Assembly: GCA_963556195.1 (NCBI GenBank) | Contig: OY744551.1 | Location: forward strand, 9,421,984 to 9,485,983 | Length of the DNA: 64,000 nucleotides | Source: Sepiola atlantica | Lineage: Eukaryota; Mollusca; Cephalopoda; Sepiida; Sepiolidae | Direction: 5' to 3' | In this document: positions 19,587 to 29,212 of the stretch, piece by piece | Layout: every line of letters begins with the position of its first letter | Position numbering within the stretch: the stretch's first letter is position 1 | Notes under the pieces: model-generated | What the model saw: the letters and a program-made list of their open reading frames with translations, nothing else | Told to the model about the DNA's origin: nothing | The model's database searches: none | Translations under genes and position numbers: made by a program

Positions 19587-19930
19587 GTTCTTGGCCTTTT
19601 GGCCAAGATCAAAGTGTAGTATCTGTTCCGATGGATACTGCACCCCATAGACTGGTATTGTCTTGGCCTTCGGGGCTTGATTTACGCCGATCTATGGGTC
19701 TGTCCTGTGCAGTTCTAGGAGGTTCCCCCTCCCAGGCTTCGCCTCCCCTCTTTGGGTAGGAGTAAGTTTATTGCTTACTGCCTGAGGCACCCCTACCGGG
19801 GAATGCCGACGGGACTGCCCAGGCAATTTTTAATGGCCAGAGTGCTCACCTACGCGGGCGCTAGCTTTTCAAGCCCCACTTTCCCGACCTTGTGTCACAT
19901 GTTCCCGTTGTGCGAGGAAGATAAATAAAA
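19587..19930 (+). mobile_element. U2-headed SINE, nearly full length
   Basis: It starts with the U2-like head (TTGGCCTTTTGGCCAAGATC, then AAGTGTAGTATCTGTTC) and continues through the body: CTTGGCCTTCGGGGCTTGA, GTCTGTCCTGTGCAGTTCTA, CCTCCCAGGCTTCGCCTCCC, GTTTATTGCTTACTGCCTGA, GGGAATGCCGACGGG, CTGCCCAGGCAATTTTTAAT. It ends in a degraded tail near 19930, where it meets the minus-strand non-LTR fragment. Transcription is probably by a snRNA-type or cryptic promoter; I see no A/B boxes in the head. Confidence 0.85.
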
Positions 19931-20460
19931 TTTTCAGTTCGATGATGGAACAATTCTATGAAAGGATCGAGAACTATGATGAATTCAGAGGATAACTCGA
20001 CAGATAGTTGTTGACATTGGACTTGATAACAACCATGTTGTAGTGTGTAGGGAAGCATTCCTGTGGTAACATGTTCCACAAGTGGGAAGCTCTAGGAAAG
20101 AAACTTTGTTCATGAAAGTTCCATTAGATTTTAGGTACACAGAGGAAAAAATGAGAGTTCTTTTCAGTGTTGGTAGAAAGACGAGTTCTTGCTGAGAATT
20201 TTTGCGGGTGAGGAGACCATAAATTGGGGCTCAGTCGAGTACCTAACATGGGAATACTAATAGAGTGGAGAAAGACTAGCAACGTTTCTTCTGTGAGAAA
20301 AGGGCTGCAGGGAAGAGAAGAAATCATTCTCCATTAGATTACAAAGTCGGTTTCGTATTTTGTCATGGCAACGAAGAGTGCTCTGAGCGGCACCTCCCCA
20401 GATGTGACAACAGTACCCCATCTTCGGACTCACTTGACACTTATGTAGATTCATACCTTT
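19931..20460 (-). pseudogene. Non-LTR retrotransposon 3' end, broken
   Basis: Translated on the minus strand in shifting frames, it gives the C-terminal part of a Jockey/CR1-like reverse transcriptase: KMGYCCHIWGGAAQST, then RNRLCNLM, then SHRRNVASLS, then a region with ARTRLSTNTEKNS, then the 3' untranslated region. The frames are broken (stop and frameshift near 20330 and 20110). It is the thumb and downstream part only, as expected from 5' truncation on insertion. Four more fragments of the same family lie at 22780-24535, 24962-25335, 25490-26090 and 26255-26400. Confidence 0.75.
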
Positions 20461-20483
20461 CCCAAGGTTATTACTATTATTAA

Positions 20484-20487
20484 CAAA

Positions 20488-20546
<59 letters not shown>
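20484..20546 (+). repeat. (ATT)n microsatellite
   Basis: About 20 units. Confidence 0.95.
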
Positions 20547-20670
20547 GTATTCACTGGGAGTTCTCACACACGTCATCGTCAGTGATTGCTCACTAATAAT
20601 AGCCGGTGGTGTTTCCTGGAGTCTAAGTGACAACAAGTCTCCCCAGATTTCAAGTACTCTCCATCAAGAC

Positions 20671-20743
20671 CCTAAGGCCAAGACGATACCAGTCTATGGG
20701 GTGCAGTATGGAACAGATACTACACTTTGATCTTGGCCAAAAG
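20671..20743 (-). mobile_element. U2-headed SINE, head fragment
   Basis: The minus strand reads CTTTTGGCCAAGATCAAAGT, then GTAGTATCTGTTCCATACTG, then CCCATAGACTGGTATCGTCT and CTTGGCCTT. The body is missing. It abuts a (TA)n and (CA)n run at its head side. Confidence 0.8.
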
Positions 20744-22239
20744 ATATATATATATATATACATACACACGCACACACATTGCTCTTTATAATAAAGTGGA
20801 GTATTATTGGATAAAAAAATCGCAGAAGTTCACTAAACTTACTCCATCCACTCCTAAATCTTGCAATCACACTAACACCTGCTCCACCCTGTGCTCCAAT
20901 GGTATCACCATGTTAACAAAACTTCTTGACAACCTCAATAGCTAACTCTTACTAAAAGAATAAAAGCTGATTTTTTTCTTTTTACGTGTTTATTTAATAA
21001 TGTCTCTATATTAACAAACTACCGAACCAGGATTCATTTTTTTTTAATGAATTATAGCAAAGTACTTAAATTTATTGCCAATAACCTAGTACAACAATAA
21101 CAAATGAAAATTGGCTAGTTCAGAATCAGTTTGATTTGTCAGCTTAAATGCTATTTAGGTCCAACTTTTTATCTTATGATAATGGAGATTATGTGTCTGC
21201 CCGTCTATGACCGAAACTCTGTGGCTACCTCAGTCACAATTCCCTTAACCCTTAAATGCTTTTTGTTTCCAAACATAACTCAATCCCAAAACCAAGACAT
21301 ATCTTAACCCTTAAATGATTTCTGTTTCAAATGTGACACATTCCAACAAAATGTCTTTTTAATATAATATTCAACCAAAATGTGTCAAACTGCAACTTGT
21401 TTCACATCTGCAACGAGCCTGTTGGCAAGTGTGAGTAGGTATTGGTATGATGTTGCATCAGCACACCCGCTAAATAGGTAATCAGTATCTGCGATGTCGA
21501 ACCAATACAAAAAAATGAAGCATTTAGAAGTTTTTATTTCAGATGCTTTGATTTTTAAATGCTCAGAACATTGACCGCCTGGAGACAGTTCAGAGATGTT
21601 CAACCAAGTGAATACCCTCCATCAGACACCTGCCATATCCTGAACGCCTTGTTTTCCTGGTCTTAGATTCATTCCTAGCAACTGACTTAGTAAATACCCA
21701 AAAATGTATTTACATCTCACCAACAACAACACTGAGCACCTGTGTCTAACACACGTGAGCATACCTGAAGCCCCCTCACTTTTTGTTATGGTGCTGTACC
21801 TACCTACAGAGAACTAATGGACTCGTCCACCTTATAAATATGGGAAGCACGTGACACTTGTTCTCTTCTTCCCAGGCAAACCAGCAATGGCGGTTGAGAG
21901 CAACCTCTCCTTGTAATATCTTTCTTTCTATTATATAATATATACCTTTGTTCATTTAAACCATGTGTTCCTGTGTCATTTATTCAGCTTTACCCAGGTC
22001 CACAACACTTTTTGACTTTGCCCCCCCCCCCACTTTACGGTCATCAATAATTAAGTTGATATGCATGTGTTTAACTGTGCCCCCCCCACTTTCATAACTG
22101 TCCCGCCGGCCCTGAGTACAGAAATAGTATGTTACAGAAAGTATGCGTCGGATACTGTGGCCATGGCTGCCACCAATGACGGTATGTACTTCCTTCTCAC
22201 TGCAGGAAGATGTAGCACAAGCACGACGGGGAGAGTCAA
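20744..22239. other. Non-coding stretch with short repeats and a possible LTR remnant
   Basis: (TA)n and (CA)n occur at 20744-20778. CTTAACCCTTAAATG occurs near 21245 and again near 21304. A region around 21830-22010 has a TATA-like TATAAATA (21834), a T-rich part and CCACAACA near 22001-22008, which resembles the end of an LTR, but I find no second copy or primer-binding site. C runs occur at 22021 and 22081. No gene is seen. Confidence 0.35.
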
Positions 22240-22402
22240 GCCAGCGCCCCTAAAGAAGGAGCACTTTGGCCTTTTAAAAATTGTCTGGACAGCTGTGTCG
22301 GCATTTCCCGGTCGGGGCACCTCAGGTAGTAAGCAATAAACTTACTCCATCCCAAAGAAGGGAGGTAAGGCTTGGGAGGGTGCACCTCCTAAGACTATCC
22401 AA
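22240..22402 (-). mobile_element. U2-headed SINE body, degraded
   Basis: On the minus strand this matches the SINE body only: GTGCACCCTCCCAAGCC, GTTTATTGCTTACTACCTGA, GACCGGGAAATGCCGACAC and CAATTTTTAAAAGGCC. The U2 head and the tail are missing, and it is the most diverged copy in the window. Confidence 0.7.
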
Positions 22403-22779
22403 GAATAATACCTCAGCCTGACAGATAAAAGACCATCGAAATGGCCCAGTTTCTTCTGGACTGATTGTCAAGATCGGAACCTCGACTTGTATGTCCGTCA
22501 TCGTCACCAGACGGCAAATGAATACCGCCATCACTGCCACGACACTTAGTCGTAACTTTATTCATAGTATCTGGAAAGGTCCATTTATTCCCGAAATAGG
22601 ATAGATAAACATCGCAGCATAACACTTTAAAGCCCTCATGCTTCCTGGAATTCTCCAAAGATGTCCTCCCCCTCTCCATACACATGCACATGATTCATAC
22701 ACTGTTCATTTCCCCGACAATTGTACATCATCCTACACATGCACACGCACGCGCGCTTTTTATGAGTTTTAGTGCACCT

Positions 22780-24535
22780 GAGCTAACCCTAACCCCCTGT
22801 CTGGATAAGCTCCTAGGACTGACTTTCACTCCTTACCTAAAATGGAAGTCTAACATCAAATCTGTTGCTATGGTTGCTGGAAAAATTATGGGCTCATTCT
22901 TCCGCTCCGGAAAGTCCCTGACTTCCGACGCAATCCTCTAAACTATAAAAGAGTCAGATACGTGCTAAGATGGGGAGGTGCTGTTGCCACATCTGGGGAG
23001 GTGCCGCTCAGAGCACTTTCTTCTGCCTTGATAGAGTACAAAATCGACTTGGCAATTTAGTGGCGGATGATCCTTTCTGTTCTGCACAGCTCTTTTCTCA
23101 CAGAAGAGACATTGCTAGTCTCTCTCTACTCCGTCATGGAAGATGCTCGACGGAGCTACAATTTCTGGTTCCACACCAAGAACTTGTTGTCCTACCACAA
23201 TTGGTGTATCTAAAACCAAACAGAATTTCCATGAACAGAGTTTCTTACCAAGAACTTCTCATCTATAGAACACATTACCACAGGATTACCTCCATGCAGA
23301 CTGCAACATGGTCGTTTTCAAGTCCAATATCAACAATTACTCGTCGATCCATCCTCATAAAGAATCAAAATTTGTCTATACCATTCATCATTTTCAATCC
23401 TCTCATAATATTTTTCATCATTTTCAATCCTCTCATAATATTCTTCATCATTTTCAATCCTCTCATAATATTCTTCATCATTTTCAATCCTCTCATAATA
23501 TTTTTCATCATTTTCAACTCTCTCATAATATTCTTCATCATTTTCAATCCTCTCATAATATTCTTCATCATTTTCAATCCTCTCATAATATTCTTCATCA
23601 TTTTCAATCCTCTCATAATATTCTTCATCATTTTCAATCCCCTCATAATATTTTTCATCATTTTCAATCCTCTCATAATATTCTTCATCATTTTCAATCC
23701 TCTCATAATATTCTTCATCATTTTCAATCCTCTCATAATATTTTTCATCATTTTCAATCCTCTCATAATATTCTTCATCATTTTCAATCCCCTCATAATA
23801 TTCTTCATCATTTTCAATCCCCTCATAATATTCTTCATCATTTTCAATCCTCTCATAATATTCTTCGTCATTTTCAATCCTCTCATAATATTTTTCATCA
23901 TTTTCAATCCTCTCATAATATTCTTCATCATTTTCAATCCTCTCATAATATTTTTCATCATTTTCAACTCTCTCATAATATTCTTCATCATTTTCAATCC
24001 CCTCATAATATTCTTCATCATTTTCAATCCTCTCATAATATTCTTCGTCATTTTCAATCCTCTCATAATATTCTTCGTCATTTTCAATCCTCTCATAATA
24101 TTTTTCATCATTTTCAATCCTCTCATAATATTCTTCATCATTTTCAATCCCCTCATAAAATTTTTCATCATTTTCAATCCTCTCATAATATTTTTCATCA
24201 TTTTCAATCCTCTCATAATATTCTTCATCATTTTCAATCCCCTCATAAAATTTTTCATCATTTTCAATCCTCTCATAATATTTTTCATCATTTTCAATCC
24301 TCTCATAATATTCTTCATCATTTTCAATCCCCTCATAATATTTTTCATCATTTTCAATCCTCTCATAATATTCTTCATCATTTTCAATCCTCTCATAATA
24401 TTCTTCATCATTTTCAATCCTCTCATAATATTCTTCATCATTTTCAATCCTCTCATAATATTCTTCATCATCCAACTTAAAATCCATTCATCTCATCAAT
24501 TCTTATCCTCAAGTTGCTTTCGGCCTTGATAAGTG
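22780..24535 (+). pseudogene. Non-LTR retrotransposon 3' end, split by a 30-bp minisatellite
   Basis: A Jockey/CR1-like C-terminal reverse transcriptase region is readable: LLGLTFTPYLKWKSNIKSVA (22809-22868), FFRSGKSLTSDAIL, then after a stop and frameshift CCHIWGGAAQSTFF, DRVQNRLGNL, FSHRRDIASLSLL. The 3' untranslated part starts near 23300. A 30-bp repeat array interrupts it, and the element tail resumes at about 24482 (TTCTTATCCTCAAGTTGC, compare 26040-26060 in another copy). The long frames of 370-520 codons here are mostly translated repeat and are not proteins. Confidence 0.75.
23383..24471 (+). repeat. 30-bp minisatellite, about 36 units
   Basis: The unit is CATCATTTTCAATCCTCTCA followed by TAATATTTTT or TAATATTCTT. 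Most variation is T/C at a few fixed sites, with rare CAACTC, GTCATT and CATAAAATT variants. Because 30 is divisible by three, all frames without a stop stay open, which explains the long false frames on both strands. Confidence 0.95.
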
Positions 24536-24961
24536 GCGGATTGTTAGTACAAAAACAAATCTTCCTTACATATTGATTTTTTTTTTTTTCGTGACTGACA
24601 CATTATTAAAATCAAAAAAAATTAAGCAAAAATGATATTAATGAATCCCGGGCTACGCCGGGTAGATACAGTTGACATTTAATTTGATTAATATATTATT
24701 TACCTTATCGCATGTTACACAAACCTCTGTGCTGCCTGTGTTTGCAGTATAAGTAATCTATATTAATAGAATTACAAGCCAACTTCATGTACGTGTGTGT
24801 GTTTTTCTCACGTCTACGTAACTTCAATAATTACACATTGAATTATCTTTCTTTTTTACTAGAAATCAAATATTTATTGAAATAAAAAATTCATAAACGA
24901 AAATAAACTTTAAAAAAAAAACCTATTTCGTGCTTCATTAATATCGATTCTATATATATAT
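24536..24961. other. Non-coding stretch
   Basis: There is a short hairpin CCCGGGCTACGCCGGG near 24647-24662 (arms CCCGG/CCGGG). No gene is seen. Confidence 0.4.
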
Positions 24962-25335
24962 AAGAGTCCGATGCACCCTAAGATGGGGAGATACTGCTGC
25001 CACATCTGGGGAGGTGCTGCACAACGTACTCTTTTCTGCCCTAACAAGGGACAAAAATCGATATCAAAATCTAGTATGTGTGTGGGGGGGAAGGAGGTGA
25101 TCGTGTCTCTTCCCCACAACCCCTTCTTCACGGAAGAGACGTTGCTAGTCTCTCTCTACTCTATCGTTATTTCCATAGAAAGGTGCTCGACTGAGCTCCA
25201 ATCTCTGGTTCATCCTTGTAAAACATTCACAGCTAGAACTCGTCTTCCTACCTTTTTAAAAAACCTATTTCATGCTTCATTAATATCCATTCTATTCTTC
25301 TGTTCATTTGCACAAAAGGATGACACTTTGTAAAA
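24962..25335 (+). pseudogene. Non-LTR retrotransposon fragment
   Basis: HPKMGRYCCHIWGGAAQRT (24971 onward) matches the C-terminal reverse transcriptase segment seen in the other copies. It continues through FFTEETLLVSLYS and ARTRLPTF. An inserted GT/G-rich bit at about 25075-25095 and frameshifts break it. Confidence 0.7.
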
Positions 25336-25489
25336 TATAACGTTACCATCCTCCCAGGCATTTCCTCTTCCTCTTTTTTTTTGGTGGGGGGAGGGGGTGT
25401 AGTGTGTTAACTGTTTTGAGATCATGATAACATTCTCCCATGGATTATCTTCTCCTTTGTATTAAAGAAATTGTATTAAAGAAACCAAA

Positions 25490-26090
25490 TACTGGGACAA
25501 TGGTTGGATCTTGCTCTGAGAAAGCACCAAATCGACTTTGCAATCTAGTGGGAGATAATCTCTTCTCTTCCCCTGCAGCCCCTTTTTCACAGAAGAGACG
25601 TTATTAATCTCTCTCTGCTCTCTCGTTATTTCCGTGGAAGATGCTCCACTGAGCTCCAATCTTTCGTTTATTCCTTGAAAAACATTCACAGCAAGAACTC
25701 ATCTTCCTACCACAACGGAAAAAGACTTTTCTTTCTTCCTCCATGCCCCTCTCCCCCCCCCCACGAGAAACATTCATAGCAAGAACTCATCTTCCTATCA
25801 CAACGGAAAAGAACTCTCTTTTTATTTCTTTTGTGTACCTAAAATCCAATGGAACTTCCATGAGCAGTTTCTTTCCAAAAGTTTCCCACTTGTGGAATAT
25901 TCTACCGCGGGAATGTGTCCCTACTGACGACAAAATAATTGTTTTCAAGTCCAATGTAAACAAATATCTGTCGAGTCATGCTGTGAATTCATCATAGTTC
26001 TCAGTTATTGTTCCATCATCGAATCGAAAACCTCACGAACTCTTATCCTCGAGTGGCTTTTGGCCTTGGTAAGTGATGAACCATTAGTAT
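25490..26090 (+). pseudogene. Non-LTR retrotransposon 3' end with internal duplication
   Basis: It starts in the APNRLCNLVGDN-like part and runs through the 3' end (KSNGTSMSSFFPKVSHLWNI, VFKSNVNKYLSSHAVNSS) to the tail near 26085. A segment of about 47 bp, ACATTCACAGCAAGAACTCA and following, is present at 25681-25728 and again at 25770-25815, with a C run between. Confidence 0.75.
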
Positions 26091-26108
26091 ACAAAAAAAT
26101 TTTTTTAT

Positions 26109-26200
26109 AACACATTGGTTCTCGTTAGATCACCAAAGTAAAGCAACGTTGGTCCTGGGCAGTACCAGATGGGTGACTATTTTGGGAATAACATGTGGAA
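26109..26200 (+). pseudogene. 5S rRNA-derived fragment
   Basis: The sequence GGTTCTCGTTAGATCACC, AAAGTAAAGCAACGTTGG, TCCTGGGCAGTACCAGATGG, GTGACTATTTTGGGAATAAC follows animal 5S rRNA from about position 28 to near its 3' end. It keeps most of the internal promoter (A-box region AAGTAAAGCAACG and C-box region GATGGGTGAC), with several substitutions. The first part of the gene is missing, and A-rich sequence follows. It is either a 5S pseudogene or the head of a 5S-derived SINE. It starts just after the tail of a non-LTR fragment. Confidence 0.82.
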
Positions 26201-26254
26201 GGACAGCAAAAAAAACGAACGTTGCTGAAACAGATTGCGGACTGACAACGGAAA

Positions 26255-26400
26255 ACAGAGGTTATCCCAGTAGATTGTAAATTCGATTTTGTACTTTGTC
26301 AAGGCAAGAAATAGTACAGATGTGAGCAGCACCTCCCCAGATGTGGCAGCACCTCCCCAGATGTGGCAGCAGTACTTCCCCATCTTAGGACGTATGTGAC
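26255..26400 (-). pseudogene. Non-LTR retrotransposon fragment with 20-bp duplication
   Basis: On the minus strand it gives the MGKYCCHIWGGAA segment of the same family. AGCACCTCCCCAGATGTGGC is present twice in a row (26328-26347 and 26348-26367), duplicating the CHIWGGA coding bit. Frames are broken. Confidence 0.7.
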
Positions 26401-26592
26401 GGAGGGCAGAACAGATATCACAGTTTGAAATATTTATTTGCCATAGATTCAGAAGAAAAAAGATATGTGAAATGATAAAGATGGACTTGAGAGAAAGAGG
26501 GATAAATAAAGACCTGGTCAGAGATCGGTTTGTTTACAAGTCAATTCCTACAAACCGTCTAACACATGCCAGCATGTGAAACGGACATGGAA

Positions 26593-26623
26593 CTGTTGTT
26601 GTTGTTGATGATGGTGATGGTGG

Positions 26624-26720
<97 letters not shown>

Positions 26721-26737
26721 GGTGGTGGTGGTGGTGG

Positions 26738-26787
<50 letters not shown>

Positions 26788-26790
26788 ATT

Positions 26791-26846
<56 letters not shown>
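26593..26846 (+). repeat. Compound trinucleotide block (GTT-GAT-GGT-GAT-ACT)
   Basis: Five adjoining trinucleotide phases: short GTT and mixed GAT/GGT, about 33 GAT, five or six GGT, about 15 GAT, then about 17 ACT (CTA). This gives false poly-Met, poly-Ser and poly-Ile frames. Confidence 0.95.
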
Positions 26847-26847
<1 letters not shown>

Positions 26848-26928
26848 TTTCTCCGCCCCAAACAAACGTATCATAGATGCATGGATTGACTTTTTCCACC
26901 AAGGGGAGTAACTCTAGTTTAAAATGTT

Positions 26929-27347
26929 GGTGCCTCTTTCGTTTCGCAATGACATGAAAATATTTAAAGAAATGTATAAACTTTGTTATGTACTTACGTG
27001 GTTGCTGAAAATAAGATTGTACAGAAAAAATTATGCAAATTCATTCAGCATTTATTAAATTATAAGAAAAAGAAAGAAAAAACAATGATTTTACGTATCG
27101 GTAGACATTTCAGCTTTCTGGTTAGGCAAGGGAGATAACTCTCAGATTTTAACAAAAATGGCGACCGAATGATAAAATCGTTTTTTATTTTTTATTTAAT
27201 AAATACTGGATGAATTTGCGTAATTTTTGGTGTACAGTCTTCTTTTCAGCTACCACCTAAGTACATAACAAAGTTTATACATTTCTTTAGCTATTTAATT
27301 TGTTTTAAGAGAGGCCTAACATGACATTGTGAAACGAAAGAAGCACC
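26929..27347. mobile_element. Foldback DNA transposon, GGTGC ends, diverged
   Basis: The left arm 26929-27060 (GGTGCCTCTTTCGTTTCGCA..., AAAGAAATGTATAAACTTTG, TTATGTACTTACGTGG) is mirrored at about 27195-27347, with substitutions and a 20-30-bp insertion on the right. Symmetry extends weakly outside the GGTGC (AAAAT at both sides), and I find no exact 8-bp target duplication. The inner part resembles the arms of 27530-28650, so these two are close relatives. AAGGGGAGTAACTCT lies just outside the left end. Confidence 0.7.
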
Positions 27348-27529
27348 ACGATTTTAATCTCTGACTGTCTGACTTATGTTTTTATGTTGTGGGTCGCCTA
27401 CTTTGTTCGGGACCGTTCAAATTTTAGGGACCTTTAAAACTTAATTTCGCCCCCAAATCTCATAATCTAGAAGACAAAACAGATATCAAACTTTGAAATA
27501 TTTATTTGCCAAAAATTAAAACAAAAATA

Positions 27530-28650
27530 GGTGCTTGTACAGAGAAGCGTACATATGAAAAAAAAAAAAACGCTGAAAATCGCAGTTTCAATTAAATTAA
27601 CCGAAAAACTATTTTATATACTTATTTATCAAGCAAAAATAGGATTGTACATAAAAAATTAGCAAAAACTATCGAATAGAATTGTAATAAATAAAAATAA
27701 AAATTCGTTATATCGTTTAATCGGGTTCAGCCATTGATTCGAGCGAAAAAACACGAAATTCAGACGAAGATAACACAGTCTGTCACGCTAGGAAGTAAGT
27801 GTAGTATCTGTTCCGATGGATACTGCACCCTATAGACGGATGTCGTCTTGTCCTTCGGGGCTTGATTCCACCTGTCTGTGGGTTTGTCCTGTGCAGTTCT
27901 AGGAGGTCCACCCTCCCAGGCTTCGCCTCCCCTCTTTGGGGAGGAGTAAGTTTATTGCTTACTGCTTGAGGCACCCCTACCGGGGAATGCCGACGGGGCT
28001 GCCCAGGCAATTTTTAATGGCCAGAGTTTTATTTACTCCTCCCCAGGAGTTAGGCACAAGGCCAGTTTTATCTTACTCCCACAAGTAAGATGTGACCCAA
28101 GATCGGGTCGAGAAAGTGGGGTTTGAAAAGCCAGCGCTCGAGAGGTGAGCACTCTGGCTATTTAAAAATTGCCTGGGCAGCCCCGTCGGCATTCCCCGGT
28201 AGGGGCGCCTCAGACAGTAAGCAATAAACTTACTCCTCCCCAAAGAGGGGAGGCAAAGCCTGGGAGGGTGGACCTCCTAGAACTGCACAGGACAGGCGTG
28301 CAGTATCCATCGGAACAGATACTACACTTTGATCTTAGCCAAAAGGCCGTGACTGGTACACCCAAGCTGTGGTCACATCTTACTTGTGGGAGTAAAATAA
28401 AACTGGCCTTGTGCCTAACTCCTGCAGAGGAGTAAATAAATAACACAGTCTGTCATATTAACAAGTAATAAATCAATGGCAGTCATCAAAATACGATGAA
28501 ACGGATTTTGATTTTTAATTAAAATTCTACTCGATCATTTTTCCTACTTTTTGGTGAGGATACTTATTTTAATCTGCCGCGTAAGTATATAATGCTGTTT
28601 TTTTGTGTGGTATTGATAATTTAATACGGACGCTTCTCTGTACAAGCACC
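27530..28650. mobile_element. Foldback DNA transposon, GGTGC ends, carrying a nested SINE
   Basis: The left end GGTGCTTGTACAGAGAAGCG (27530-27549) is exactly mirrored at 28631-28650. Imperfect symmetry continues for about 250 bp on each side (shared TATATACTTA, ATTGTAATAA-type and GCCATTGATT segments). The original element was about 450 bp; 27786-28455 is a later SINE insertion with its target duplication. Flanks share only AAAATA directly, but both carry a longer direct similarity (AATATTTATTTGC...AAAACAAAAATA), so the site sits in another repeat or the duplication has decayed. Confidence 0.7.
27771..28455. mobile_element. Composite inverted U2-SINE with 15-bp target duplication
   Basis: TAACACAGTCTGTCA occurs at 27771-27785 and 28441-28455. 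Between them lie a plus-strand SINE from its head (27786, cut slightly inside the U2 part) to GGCCAGAGT (28027), then a minus-strand SINE from tail to head (28028-28348), then a plus-strand tail (28371-28440, GGTCACATCTTACTTGTGGG ... GAGTAAATAAA). One outer target duplication means the whole 655 bp behaved as one insertion, or that a plus-strand copy was later invaded by a minus-strand copy. The 22 bp at 28349-28370 match neither. Confidence 0.8.
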
Positions 28651-28651
28651 A

Positions 28652-28800
28652 AAATATTTATTTGCAAGAAAATAAAACAAAAATAAATACCAATTTAGAC
28701 ACAACATTTTGATCTTCGTTCAAAGTCTGAAAACAAAATACAAAACAAGGGAAGCAGATCGTGTTTAAGTAAATTTGTAATGCGTTATTTTCTTTATTTT
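28652..28800 (+). repeat. Fragment of an AATATTTATTTGC repeat
   Basis: AATATTTATTTGCAAG here, AATATTTATTTGCCAAAAA at 27497 and AATATTTATTTGCCATAG at 26430 are preceded in the latter two by CAGATATCA and TTTGA. This is a small dispersed repeat of unknown kind. Confidence 0.4.
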
Positions 28801-29140
28801 TCTTGGCCTTTTGGCTAAGATCAAAGTGTAGTATCTGTTCAGATGTATACTGCACCCCATAGATTGGTATTGCCTTGGCCTTCGGGGCTTGATTTACGCC
28901 GGTCTATGGGTCTGTCCTGTGCAGTTCTGGGAGGTCCACCTTCCCAGTCTTCGCCCCCCCCCTTTGGGGAGGAGTAAGTTTATTGCTTACTGCCTGAGGC
29001 GCCCGTACCGGGGAATGCCGACGGGGCTGCCCAGGCAATTTTTAATGGCCAGAGTGCTCACCTCTCGGACGCTGGCTTTTCAAGTCCCACTTTCCCGACC
29101 CGACCTTGGGTCACATCTTACCTTGTGGGAGTAAGATAAA
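28801..29140 (+). mobile_element. U2-headed SINE, nearly full length
   Basis: It starts TCTTGGCCTTTTGGCTAAGA followed by TCAAAGTGTAGTATCTGTTC and runs through every body segment to CACATCTTACCTTGTGGGAG and TAAGATAAAA. The final CTGGCCTTGTGCC...AGTAAATAAA part is replaced by an A-rich tail. It is the best plus-strand reference copy in the window. Confidence 0.88.
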
Positions 29141-29212
29141 AAAAATTTTAAACAATCGAATGAAAACAAATAAATTATTTTTCAAATAGTCTGTATTTTG
29201 TTAATTATTAGA

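Noticed and set aside
21830..22010. Solo LTR with TATA box
   Set aside because: The composition is suggestive, but there is no second copy, target duplication or primer site, so only a remnant note is justified.
22970..24529. Overlapping long frames of 368-519 codons on both strands
   Set aside because: They are open only because the 30-bp repeat is a multiple of three and has stop-free frames. Their proteins are monotonous repeats, and real sequence similarity is limited to the non-LTR remnant at the start.
26559..26889. Poly-Met, poly-Ser and poly-Ile frames
   Set aside because: Translated trinucleotide repeats.
6049..28848. Working U2 snRNA genes
   Set aside because: Only the first 40-45 nt match U2. 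The Sm site and 3' stem-loops are absent and the copies share a foreign body and tail, as expected for a SINE.
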